NCBI GenBank assembly: GCA_012521625.1
Contig: JAAYLY010000065.1
Span: forward strand, 1-10,513
DNA length: 10,513 nt
Reading direction: 5' to 3'
Source of the DNA: Tissierellia bacterium
GTDB taxonomy: Bacteria; Bacillota; Clostridia; Tissierellales; Tissierellaceae
Shown: positions 1-6,336 of the stretch, in pieces
Position numbering within the stretch: the first letter of the stretch is position 1
How the letters are laid out: each line of letters starts with the position of its first letter
Notes under the pieces: generated by a model
The model's input: only the letters and a program-made list of their open reading frames with translations
Databases searched by the model: none
What the model was told of the DNA's origin: nothing
Program-made: the position numbers and the translations under genes

Positions 1-824
1 TAATCCTAGAATTAAAGTTAATTGCTGATGTGGGTTTAGTAGGCTTTCCTAACGTAGGTAAATCCACCATCCTTTCTATGTTATCAGATGCTAAGCCTAA
101 AATAGGAAACTACCATTTTACAACCTTAAAACCGAATTTAGGGGTCGTAAGAGTGGATGAAGGTAAGAGCTTCGTACTGGCGGATATTCCTGGTCTAATA
201 GAAGGGGCATCAGAAGGAGTTGGTTTAGGCCATGACTTCCTAAGACATGTTGAGAGAACGAGGGTATTAGTCCATGTATTAGATGCATCAGGTATAGAGG
301 GTAGGGACCCGGTTGAAGACTTCTATACTATCAATAAGGAACTGGAAGAATATAATCCAAAATTAAAGGATAAGCCTCAGCTGATAGTGGCAAATAAGAT
401 GGACTTACCAGGTGCAGAAGAAGGCTTAGAAAAGATTAAGACAGAATTTGAGCCAAAGGGTATCCAGGTATTTGAAACTTCTGCAGCTACTTCCCAAGGA
501 ATGAGGGAGCTAAAATATGCCATCTGGGAATTATTATCCCAATATGAAGGGGAATACGAAACCTTCGATGAAGAATATGTGGAAGAAGAGGATCTAGTAG
601 AAGAGGAAAATATCGTTGTAAAGAAGGAAGATGGAAGATATATTGTTGAAGGAAGCTTCATAGAAAGGTTGATAGAATCCACATATTTTGACGACATAGA
701 CTCAGTTAGATATTTCCAAGAAACCCTGAGGAAGAAGGGTGTGGTAGAGGAATTGGAGAAATTAGGTATAGAAGAAGGGGATTCGGTCTTCATCTGTGGA
801 TATGAATTTGAATTCTTCCATTAA
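1..824 (+). CDS. obg: GTPase Obg/CgtA, 5' end missing (cut by window edge)
   Basis: Obg is an essential GTPase that binds the 50S subunit during late assembly and links ribosome status to stress and sporulation. The frame is open from the first base and reads ILELKLIADVGLVGFPNVGKS, the usual junction between the Obg fold and the G domain. An internal GTG at 30 is therefore not the start; the gene begins outside the window and its glycine-rich N-terminal domain (about 150 residues) is unseen. Visible G motifs are the P-loop GFPNVGKS (about 42-65), switch I TTLKPN, DIPG (183-194), NKMD (393-404) and SAATS. An acidic linker rich in EE leads into a C-terminal OCT domain ending YEFEFFH. An 88-base AT-rich gap separates it from yhbY. 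Identification is firm; only the N terminus is missing. Confidence 0.96.
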   Translation, partial: ILELKLIADVGLVGFPNVGKSTILSMLSDAKPKIGNYHFTTLKPNLGVVRVDEGKSFVLADIPGLIEGASEGVGLGHDFLRHVERTRVLVHVLDASGIEGRDPVEDFYTINKELEEYNPKLKDKPQLIVANKMDLPGAEEGLEKIKTEFEPKGIQVFETSAATSQGMRELKYAIWELLSQYEGEYETFDEEYVEEEDLVEEENIVVKKEDGRYIVEGSFIERLIESTYFDDIDSVRYFQETLRKKGVVEELEKLGIEEGDSVFICGYEFEFFH

Positions 825-912
825 ATTTTCCATTAACAGATAATATTAGAACAGATTAATAATCTATATCTATAAATTAATTAACAAATGATAATTATGA
901 GAGGTGTAGTTA

Positions 913-1203
913 GTGATTACAGGTAAACAAAGAAGTTATTTAAAGTCTTTAGCCCATAAGATAGATCCTATATTTCAAATTGGGAAAAATGGGCTGACTG
1001 AAAACTTTATCAAACAGCTTGATGAAGCCCTAGAAGCAAGGGAACTAATAAAGGTAAAGATCCTTAAAAATAGCTTTTTAGACGCTACTGAAGTGGCTAG
1101 TGAATTAGCTGAAAGGTTGGGAGCAGAATTCGTACAAAGTATTGGTAATAAGTTCGTCCTATACAGGGAATCTAAGGAAAATAAGAAGATAGAATTACCT
1201 TAG
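913..1203 (+). CDS. yhbY: YhbY/YqeI family CRM-domain RNA-binding protein
   Basis: This is a 96-residue single-domain protein of the CRS1-YhbY (CRM) family, which in bacteria associates with pre-50S ribosomal particles. The start MITGKQRSYLKSLAHKIDP is typical of the family, and the RNA-contacting GxxG loop is GKNG at residues 24-27. The family signature continues through ALEARELIKVKIL and ends with GNKFVLYRES. The start is GTG at 913, supported by AGAGGTG six bases upstream; no ATG lies nearby. It follows obg and precedes nadD, the common clostridial order, which fits a ribosome-assembly role. The 88-base leader is AT-rich (for example TATAAA around 870) and might hold a promoter, but no convincing -35/-10 pair was found. 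Identification is firm; the molecular role is inferred from the family. Confidence 0.94.
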   Translation: MITGKQRSYLKSLAHKIDPIFQIGKNGLTENFIKQLDEALEARELIKVKILKNSFLDATEVASELAERLGAEFVQSIGNKFVLYRESKENKKIELP

Positions 1204-1208
1204 GTATG

Positions 1209-1235
1209 AAGTCTACTCTCAAGGAGTAGACTTTT
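1209..1235 (+). terminator. hairpin after yhbY, possible attenuator or weak terminator
   Basis: A perfect 10-bp stem, AAGTCTACTC (1209-1218) with GAGTAGACTT (1224-1233), has a 5-base loop (TCAAG). It is followed by only two further T residues after the arm, so the run is TTTT at 1232-1235. It lies between the yhbY stop and the nadD ribosome binding site. The stem is strong but the U tract is short, so partial termination or 3'-end processing is as likely as full termination. Confidence 0.55.
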
Positions 1236-1253
1236 GTGTAAAGGGGAATCACT

Positions 1254-1853
1254 ATGAAGATTGGAATAATGGGGGGAACCTTTAACCCCATCCATCATGG
1301 TCATTTGATTTTAAGTGAATATATCAGAACTGAGGCTGGGCTTGATAAGATAGTATTTATACCCACTGGTCTCCCTCCCCATAAGGTGGGGGAGGAAGTA
1401 TTAGAGGGTAGGATTAGATTAGAGATGGTCCAACTGGCCATAAGGAATAATCCTTATTTCGCCTGGTCTGACATGGAAATAAGGAGGAAGGAGACCAGCT
1501 ATACTATCGATACCATTGGTGAGTTAAAGAGGCTTTATGACAAGGCCCAGCTATATTTAATCATTGGAGCCGATAACCTTTTATCCATCCACACCTGGAA
1601 GGACTATAAAAGGGTATTGGAAGAGGTAAATATTATAGTAGCCAATAGGCTAGGCTCTAAAAGGTTGCTGGTAGTGGAGGAAATAGAAAGGCTAAATAAT
1701 AGCTTAGGGGTAAATATAAAAAATATCAATAGCCCTATAATAGAAATCTCCTCTACTGAGATTAGGGAGAGGGTTAGGCAAAATAAATCCATCAAATATT
1801 TAGTTCCTGAGCTTGTAGAGGACTATATTTTAAGAAATAATCTATATAAATAG
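1254..1853 (+). CDS. nadD: nicotinate-nucleotide adenylyltransferase NadD
   Basis: NadD joins nicotinate mononucleotide and ATP to give deamido-NAD plus pyrophosphate, a step shared by de novo and salvage NAD synthesis in the cytosol. The 199-residue protein starts MKIGIMGGTFNPIHHGHL, carrying the GGTFNPIHxGH nucleotidyltransferase signature (G7-H17). The second ATP-binding motif ISSTEIR is at about 165-171. The substrate-pocket stretch IIGADNLLSIHTWKDY in the middle also fits NadD. The length is normal. The ATG has AAAGGGG about 9 bases upstream. The yqeK start lies 8 bases after the stop, so the pair is co-transcribed and probably translationally coupled, as in many Firmicutes. Identification is secure. 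Confidence 0.97.
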   Translation: MKIGIMGGTFNPIHHGHLILSEYIRTEAGLDKIVFIPTGLPPHKVGEEVLEGRIRLEMVQLAIRNNPYFAWSDMEIRRKETSYTIDTIGELKRLYDKAQLYLIIGADNLLSIHTWKDYKRVLEEVNIIVANRLGSKRLLVVEEIERLNNSLGVNIKNINSPIIEISSTEIRERVRQNKSIKYLVPELVEDYILRNNLYK

Positions 1854-1861
1854 GTGAGTTT

Positions 1862-2425
1862 ATGGATTCAAAAATATTAGAAAACCTTAGAAAAGATCTA
1901 GGGGAGGATAGGTTAAAGCACGTATTAAGAGTAGTAGATGTGGCAAGGGAACTGGCTAGGGTCCATGGTGTAGACATAAAAAAGGCTGAGACAGCAGCTT
2001 TATTCCATGATTGTGCTAAATTTCAAAATAAAAACAATTTATTGAAAAGCGCCAATGACTTTGATATAATACTAGATGACATAATGATGAGAAATACGGA
2101 ATTAATCCATGGGCCCTTAGGGGCTAAAATAGCTGAAACTAAGTATAAAATCAAGGATGAGGACATCCTTAAGGCTATAGCCTACCATACTACTGGTAGG
2201 AAGAATATGTCAAAGTTGGAAAAGCTTATCTATATAGCTGACTATATAGAACCAGGTCGGAAATTTGAAGGTATAGAAAGGGTTCGGAAGCTGGCCTTTG
2301 AGGATTTAGATAAAAGCATACTCTTAGCCATGGATCAGACTATTATTTTTTTGATAAAAAATGATAAACTAATCTCAATTGACACCTTAGATGCAAGAAA
2401 TCATCTATTAATGGAACTTAATTAA
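1862..2425 (+). CDS. yqeK: YqeK-type HD-domain hydrolase (probable symmetrical Ap4A hydrolase)
   Basis: This is a 187-residue HD-superfamily phosphohydrolase. Likely metal ligands are H20 in RLKHVLRVVDVA and the H49-D50 pair in ALFHDCAKF; further family blocks are LIHGPLGA, AYHTTGRK and YIADYIEPGR. The Bacillus subtilis homologue has been reported to hydrolyse diadenosine tetraphosphate symmetrically to ADP, so a role in controlling Ap4A is inferred here. The start ATG has AGGTGAG (1852-1858) overlapping the nadD stop, pointing to coupling with nadD. rsfS follows after 13 bases. The nadD-yqeK-rsfS order is conserved in Firmicutes. The family is certain; the substrate is inferred from homology. 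Confidence 0.94.
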   Translation: MDSKILENLRKDLGEDRLKHVLRVVDVARELARVHGVDIKKAETAALFHDCAKFQNKNNLLKSANDFDIILDDIMMRNTELIHGPLGAKIAETKYKIKDEDILKAIAYHTTGRKNMSKLEKLIYIADYIEPGRKFEGIERVRKLAFEDLDKSILLAMDQTIIFLIKNDKLISIDTLDARNHLLMELN

Positions 2426-2438
2426 AGGGAGGTTAAAA

Positions 2439-2777
2439 ATGACTGAAGTAGAAAATAAATTGGCTATTATAAAGGAGGCTATTGAAGATAAAAAGGGCAT
2501 AGATATAGAGGTTATAAATATTTCTAAATTAACTACCATAGCTGATTACTTTGTAATAGTTAGTGGCAATTCATCTAATCAAGCCCAAGCCATTGCTGAT
2601 GGAATCGATGAAAAGATGATGGAAAATGGTTATGAAAGATTGGCTATGGATGGCTATCAAAGTGGTAGATGGATCCTATTGGATTACGAGGATATTATAG
2701 TTCATATCTTCCATAGGGAGGATAGGGAATATTATAAATTAGAAAGATTGTGGAAGGAAGACAGAATCCAGCAATAA
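2439..2777 (+). CDS. rsfS: ribosomal silencing factor RsfS (Iojap/DUF143 family)
   Basis: RsfS binds ribosomal protein L14 on the 50S subunit and blocks joining to the 30S, lowering translation in starvation. The 112-residue sequence shows the family core: DIEVINISKLTTIADYFVIVSG in the first half, QAIADGIDEKMMENGY, the block GYQSGRWILLDYEDIIVHIF and the terminal REYYKLERLW. The length is normal. The ATG is preceded by AAGGGAGGT (2425-2433) at 5-base spacing. It sits immediately after yqeK and 14 bases before the ridA start, so it belongs to the same transcript. With Obg and YhbY it makes three 50S-acting proteins in this cluster. Confidence 0.97.
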   Translation: MTEVENKLAIIKEAIEDKKGIDIEVINISKLTTIADYFVIVSGNSSNQAQAIADGIDEKMMENGYERLAMDGYQSGRWILLDYEDIIVHIFHREDREYYKLERLWKEDRIQQ

Positions 2778-2787
2778 AAGGAGGTGA
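2777..2787 (+). promoter_or_regulatory. strong ribosome binding site that fixes the ridA start
   Basis: AAAGGAGGTGA is a near-perfect anti-16S match beginning at the last base of the rsfS stop codon. It is correctly spaced for ATG 2792. It excludes an upstream in-frame TTG at 2750, which would overlap rsfS and has no such site. Confidence 0.85.
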
Positions 2788-2791
2788 GAAA

Positions 2792-3172
2792 ATGGCATTA
2801 GACGTAATAGCAACTGAAAAGGCTCCAGCAGCTGTAGGACCATATTCTCAAGCTATTAAGGCTGGTAATATAATATTTACCTCTGGACAACTTCATATTA
2901 ATCCAGAAAATGGAGAATTGGTAAAAGGAGATATTAAGGAGCAAGCTAGACAAAGTCTGGAAAACGTAAAAGCTATCCTTGAAGAAGGGGGAGCTAGGTT
3001 AGAGGACGTTGTTAAGGTGACAATCTTCTTAACAGATATCTCTAAATTCTCCGCAGTTAATGAGGTTTATGCTGAATATTTCAGCAACCACAAGCCTGCT
3101 AGAAGCTGTGTAGCAGTTAAAGAACTGCCATTAGGCGGAGAGATTGAAATCGAAGCAATAGCAATAATCTAA
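2792..3172 (+). CDS. ridA: RidA family reactive enamine/imine deaminase
   Basis: RidA hydrolyses reactive 2-aminoacrylate and related enamines/imines released by PLP enzymes such as serine/threonine dehydratase, protecting other PLP enzymes in the cytosol. The 126-residue protein matches the family length. It shows the N-terminal block KAPAAVGPYSQAIKAGN, the central FTSGQL, and the C-terminal ARSCVAVKELPLGGEIEIEAIA, with substrate-binding Arg (about R104) and Glu (about E119) in place. The frame is open further upstream to TTG 2750, but ATG 2792 has the ribosome binding site and gives the standard N terminus. It is the last gene of the cluster before a bidirectional terminator. The family is certain; family members vary in physiological substrate. 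Confidence 0.95.
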   Translation: MALDVIATEKAPAAVGPYSQAIKAGNIIFTSGQLHINPENGELVKGDIKEQARQSLENVKAILEEGGARLEDVVKVTIFLTDISKFSAVNEVYAEYFSNHKPARSCVAVKELPLGGEIEIEAIAII

Positions 3173-3187
3173 CAATAGTAATAATTA

Positions 3188-3216
3188 AAAAAACCTGGTT
3201 TTATAACCAGGTTTTC
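3188..3216. terminator. bidirectional intrinsic terminator between ridA and dacF
   Basis: AACCTGGTT (3192-3200) pairs with AACCAGGTT (3205-3213) around the loop TTAT. The stem is flanked by an A run on the left and a T run on the right, which extend it by A-T pairs and give a U tract in both directions. It lies between two convergent genes and abuts the dacF stop codon, so it can end both transcripts. Confidence 0.9.
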
Positions 3217-4484
3217 TAGTATCCAAAGATTTTACTTCTACGCCTTCTCCTTCTTTTAGTTCTGTTGTACAAGCGGATAATCCTTAAGCTAATAATCAGG
3301 GTAAATGCTACTAAATACCATTTATCTAGCAAGAACTCATATAGCTTTGGAGGGGGTACTTCTAAAATATCGATGGTGGATATAAGATTTCCCTTGCCTA
3401 TAAGGTGGTCATCTAAATAATATTCCACTGTACCCACTACATCCCCTTTGGTTATAGGAGCCTTAATATCTTCTTCAATCATGACTTTTCTCTCAACTTT
3501 TTCAACAGAATTAGGCCTTAAGGGGTAGTTAATAGTCTTATCGATAACTACAGCTGCGTAGGGTAGTATTCCGTTCTCAACTTCCACATTGTCTATAAAT
3601 TCATTAGCATGGCCAAGGGTAATATTATCAAAGTTTTCGAAACCATAGTTTAATAACTTGTGGGTATCGGCGTAAACCTCTTTACCATTTGACTTTAGAA
3701 CTACAGCTATTAATGACTGTCCGTTTCGTTCTGCAAGGGTTACTAGGCAGTTTTTAGCCTCCGGGGTGTAACCAGTCTTACCACAGATAACGCCATCATA
3801 TTTTACAGGTATAAGCTGACCATTTAAATTAATCTTGTCATTGCCATAGAAGAAGCTATTGGTGGAATATAAGTACCTACTTTCATCCTTCTTGTTAGTA
3901 GGTCCTATAGTGTAACTAGACTTACTGGCAATCTCCCTTAAGGTTTCATTGGCCATGGCATATTTAGCAATTAGGGCCATATCATAAGCTGTAGTGTAAT
4001 GGTTGTCATTATGTAGACCATTTGGATTAACAAAGTTAGTATTTTTAGCACCTAGTTCTTTGGCCTTTTCATTCATCATTTCTACGAAGCCTTCAATAGA
4101 TCCTGCTATATGCTTGGCTAAAGCCAGGGAAGCATCATTGGCTGACTGGATCAGTAAAGCATTTAACAGATCTTCAAAGGATACTTCTTCGTAATAATCT
4201 AGGGCTATATGGCTACCCTTTGTTAGGCTGATTACTTCAGGGTCTACTGTTACCATTTCATCCATCTTACCATATTCTATGGCTAAAATTGCAGTTAGAA
4301 TCTTAGTTGTACTGGCAGGATATAATCTTTCATCCATGTTCTTTTCATAGAGTATAGCCCCTGATTCATAATCTATTAAGATGGCAGCTTGTCCACTGAG
4401 ATTTAAATCTTCACTGGCGTAAGTAAATGTATATGTACTAAACAAAAAGATTAATAGCATCAGAAAAATAAGCTTCCTTTTCAA
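3216..4484 (-). CDS. dacF: D-alanyl-D-alanine carboxypeptidase, DacF/PBP5 type, serine peptidase S11
   Basis: This penicillin-binding protein removes the terminal D-Ala from peptidoglycan stem peptides outside the membrane. From the TTG start it has 422 residues. An N-terminal signal peptide (KRKLIFLMLLIFLFSTYTFTYA) probably ends after about residue 24. The three active-site motifs are STTK (S58 to K61), SAN (114-116) and KTG (236-238). A C-terminal beta-rich domain follows, then a hydrophobic helix (about 389-403) and a very basic tail with six consecutive arginines, so the protein is probably anchored at both synthesis and maturity. The open frame also allows a GTG at 4493, but GAGGAGTGA would then overlap the start; TTG 4484 has that site at ideal spacing. 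Which paralogue it is (dacA, dacB or dacF) cannot be decided; sporulation control was not evident. Confidence 0.93.
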   Translation of the reverse strand: MKRKLIFLMLLIFLFSTYTFTYASEDLNLSGQAAILIDYESGAILYEKNMDERLYPASTTKILTAILAIEYGKMDEMVTVDPEVISLTKGSHIALDYYEEVSFEDLLNALLIQSANDASLALAKHIAGSIEGFVEMMNEKAKELGAKNTNFVNPNGLHNDNHYTTAYDMALIAKYAMANETLREIASKSSYTIGPTNKKDESRYLYSTNSFFYGNDKINLNGQLIPVKYDGVICGKTGYTPEAKNCLVTLAERNGQSLIAVVLKSNGKEVYADTHKLLNYGFENFDNITLGHANEFIDNVEVENGILPYAAVVIDKTINYPLRPNSVEKVERKVMIEEDIKAPITKGDVVGTVEYYLDDHLIGKGNLISTIDILEVPPPKLYEFLLDKWYLVAFTLIISLRIIRLYNRTKRRRRRRSKIFGY

Positions 4485-4489
4485 GTTAT

Positions 4490-4498
4490 TCACTCCTC
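4490..4498 (-). promoter_or_regulatory. ribosome binding site favouring the TTG start of dacF
   Basis: On the minus strand GAGGAGTGA (4498 down to 4490) lies five to six bases before TTG at 4484. An in-frame GTG at 4493 falls inside this element and would leave no spacer, so the TTG is preferred. Confidence 0.65.
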
Positions 4499-4513
4499 AA
4501 ATTTACTATTTCA

Positions 4514-4522
4514 ATTATAACA
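4514..4522 (-). promoter_or_regulatory. probable extended -10 promoter of dacF
   Basis: On the minus strand TGTTATAAT is a perfect extended -10 (TG, one base, TATAAT) about 15 bases upstream of the dacF ribosome binding site, which gives a very short leader. The -35 region is poor (TTAAAT at 17-base spacing), as is usual with extended -10 promoters. The rest of the 142-base divergent gap is AT-rich, and no clear promoter for comEA was found in it. Confidence 0.5.
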
Positions 4523-4626
4523 AAAAAATTATATTTATTTAAGCATAAATAATTAATTTCAGCAAAAATAAGTTAAATACCCCCTTTTTAAATATTTTAA
4601 TTGAAAATCTAATAGGAGGGCTTGAT

Positions 4627-5271
4627 ATGAAAGATTACTTTACAAAAAAAGAACTTATGGTTATACTTATAGTTGTTTTAGTAATAGTAACTTTTATATC
4701 TTATAAAATCATATTTTATCGATTTATTCAAGAGCCCTTAAAAATTTCTCAAGATTTGAATATGGAAGACCTAACCCATGAAGACTTAGTTAGTAATTTG
4801 CCTAATGAATTAGATATAGATGAAGGCTATGAAAAAGAAGATGAGATAATAATGGTCCATATTAGTGGACAAGTCCATTTTCCAGGTATAGTTCAGCTAC
4901 AAAAAGGGGCCAGGGTAAAGGATGCGGTAGAGCTGGCAGGTGGATTGAAAAAAGAGGCCGACCTTGATAAAATCAATTTAGCGAAGAAATTACAGGATGA
5001 AGACAAGATCTATATCCCCAAAATGGGTGAAGAAGTGGACTTGCCCTTAGAAGACTATGGCAATAGTAGTGGCAGTAGTGGTAAAATTAATATTAATAGC
5101 TGTAGTAAGGAAGAACTTATGAGTCTACCCGGTATAGGGGAAGTTACTGCCACTAGGATTCTAGAATATAGAAAGAGCTATAAATTCAAGTCTATAGAGG
5201 ATATAATGAATGTATCAGGTATAGGTGAGAAGAAGTTTGAAGCCATTAAGGATTTAATAACTGTTAATTAA
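4627..5271 (+). CDS. comEA: ComEA family competence/DNA-binding protein
   Basis: ComEA is the membrane-anchored receptor that binds double-stranded DNA outside the cell during transformation. The 214-residue protein has one N-terminal membrane helix (about 10-30, LMVILIVVLVIVTFISY), an acidic spacer, an SLBB domain (about 74-133, VHISGQVHFPGIVQL to DKIYIPKMGE), a Ser/Gly linker (NSSGSSGK) and a double helix-hairpin-helix domain (about 153-214, with LPGIG and VSGIG hairpins). The order matches Gram-positive ComEA. The ATG has AGGAGGG at 6-base spacing. No comEB or comEC follows; selD starts 12 bases after the stop, so comEA leads the selenium operon. Whether the organism is transformable cannot be told from this window, and in many Clostridia the protein's role is untested. 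Confidence 0.9.
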   Translation: MKDYFTKKELMVILIVVLVIVTFISYKIIFYRFIQEPLKISQDLNMEDLTHEDLVSNLPNELDIDEGYEKEDEIIMVHISGQVHFPGIVQLQKGARVKDAVELAGGLKKEADLDKINLAKKLQDEDKIYIPKMGEEVDLPLEDYGNSSGSSGKININSCSKEELMSLPGIGEVTATRILEYRKSYKFKSIEDIMNVSGIGEKKFEAIKDLITVN

Positions 5272-5283
5272 AGGTGTGATAAG

Positions 5284-6318
5284 ATGGAGTATAAATTAAC
5301 CCACTTAACAAAATCATCAGGCTGAGCAGCTAAAATCGGTCCCGATGTGTTGGCACAGGTCCTGTGCCATTTACCAAAGAGTTCAGATGAAAACCTTATA
5401 GTAGGCTTAGAAACCAGTGATGATGCTGCCGTCTATAGGATAAAGGATGATTTAGCCCTTATACAGACTCTGGATTTTTTCACCCCTGTAGTAGACGACC
5501 CATATCTATTTGGCTCTATAGCGGCTGCCAACTCCCTAAGTGATGTATATGCCATGGGTGGAAACCCCGCATTGGCCATGAATATAGTCTGCTTCCCCGA
5601 CTGTTTAGATCCTTCAGTATTAAGGGAGATACTAAAGGGGGGCTATCAAAAGGTAAAGGAGGCAGGTGCCATTCTAGTAGGAGGTCATAGCGTTTCCGAT
5701 GATGAACCTAAATATGGCCTATCTGTAACTGGTTTTGTCCACCCAGATAGGGTTTTTACCAATAAGGGGGCTAAGCCAGGGGATGTCTTAATCCTTACAA
5801 AGCCCTTGGGGGTTGGAATAATAAATACGGCTATTAAGGGGGATTTAGTAGACCCTACTAGCTATGATGAAGCCATTGAAGTGATGACTAGCTTAAATAA
5901 ATATGCTAAGGAAGCTATGGATAGGGTTGGCCATATCAATAGCGTAACTGATATCACTGGCTTTGGCTTATTGGGCCATGCCTTTGAGATGGCCAAAGCT
6001 AGTAAGGTAAGTTTAATTATAAACAGCAAGGATATACCCCTAATCTCCAATGTAGTAGAATATGCCAGCATGGGCTTAGTACCTGCAGGTGCCTATAGCA
6101 ATAGGAATTTCCTTGGAGATAATGTTCAATTTAAGGATAGGGTTCCAGAAGCTATGAAGGACATCTTATTTGACCCTCAAACCTCAGGTGGTCTTTTAAT
6201 CTCCCTTCCTAAGGAATTTAAGGGGGATTTACTAAAAGCCCTTGAAAATATACCTACTAACTATGCTATAATCGGAGAAGTAATAGAAAAGAGTGAAAAA
6301 TATATTTACGTGGATTAA
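5284..6318 (+). CDS. selD: selenide, water dikinase SelD, itself a selenoprotein (Sec at codon 14)
   Basis: SelD makes selenophosphate from selenide and ATP, the selenium donor for Sec-tRNA synthesis. The gene starts at ATG 5284 (AAAGGTG 8 bases upstream). It reads MEYKLTHLTKSSG, then an in-frame TGA (5323-5325), then AAKIGPDVLAQ, giving 344 residues if TGA is read as selenocysteine. The TGA falls where E. coli SelD has catalytic Cys17, and Lys17 here matches essential Lys20. Other family blocks are TSDDAAVY (44-51), QTLDFFTPVVDD (about 61-72), NSLSDVYAMGG, VGGHS (about 132-136), TDITGFGLLGHA and DPQTSGGLL. Without recoding, the frame would open only at GTG 5347 and lose the active site. It is followed by selA after 18 bases. 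The Sec reading rests on alignment, downstream hairpins and the adjacent selA/selB. Confidence 0.95.
5323..5325 (+). other. TGA codon predicted to be read as selenocysteine
   Basis: This in-frame TGA in selD has coding sequence of the SelD family on both sides (SSG before, AAKIGP after). It occupies the active-site Cys/Sec position. selA and selB, which decode it, lie downstream in the same operon. Confidence 0.93.
5335..5346 (+). promoter_or_regulatory. short hairpin near the UGA, possible part of the SECIS element
   Basis: ATCG (5335-5338) pairs with CGAT (5343-5346) around the loop GTCC, so GGTC sits at the tip. It starts only 9 bases after the TGA. The stem is short and the distance is at the low end for bacterial SECIS elements. 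It may be the lower part of a compound structure with the next hairpin, or chance. Confidence 0.35.
5351..5369 (+). promoter_or_regulatory. bacterial SECIS hairpin candidate of selD
   Basis: TGGCACAG (5351-5358) pairs perfectly with CTGTGCCA (5362-5369) around the loop GTC. This is an 8-bp stem whose tip reads AGGTCC, close to the AGGUCU tip of the E. coli fdhF SECIS that SelB recognises. The loop begins 33 bases after the TGA, within the range I recall for bacterial SECIS elements. The hairpin is inside the coding region (AQVLCH), as bacterial SECIS must be. Confidence 0.75.
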
Positions 6319-6336
6319 GGTAAGGAAGTGGTTTAA

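Noticed and set aside
377..793. 138-codon minus-strand open frame opposite obg
   Set aside because: It is a low-complexity, Ser-rich antisense shadow of the acidic obg C-terminal coding region, with no family resemblance.
30..824. obg beginning at the GTG at position 30
   Set aside because: Codons upstream to base 3 read ILELKLIAD, conserved Obg sequence, so the gene simply continues out of the window.
1367..1395. C-rich/G-rich inverted segment inside nadD (CTCCCC and GGGGAG)
   Set aside because: It encodes conserved NadD residues (LPPHKVGEE), so the composition is explained by coding; no regulatory context is evident.
2750..3172. ridA starting at TTG 2750 inside rsfS
   Set aside because: It would add 14 non-family residues and lacks a ribosome binding site; AAAGGAGGTGA fits ATG 2792.
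4578..4590. CCCCCTTTTT tract upstream of comEA as a sporulation sigma-factor promoter for dacF on the minus strand
   Set aside because: No matching -10 element at the right spacing was found for sigma-F or sigma-G type promoters; the extended -10 nearer dacF is better.
5347..6318. selD starting at GTG 5347 as a shorter, conventional gene
   Set aside because: There is no ribosome binding site before 5347, the GTG lies just before the SECIS stem, and the product would lack the catalytic Sec/Cys and Lys. ATG 5284 has a proper site and SelD-like sequence.
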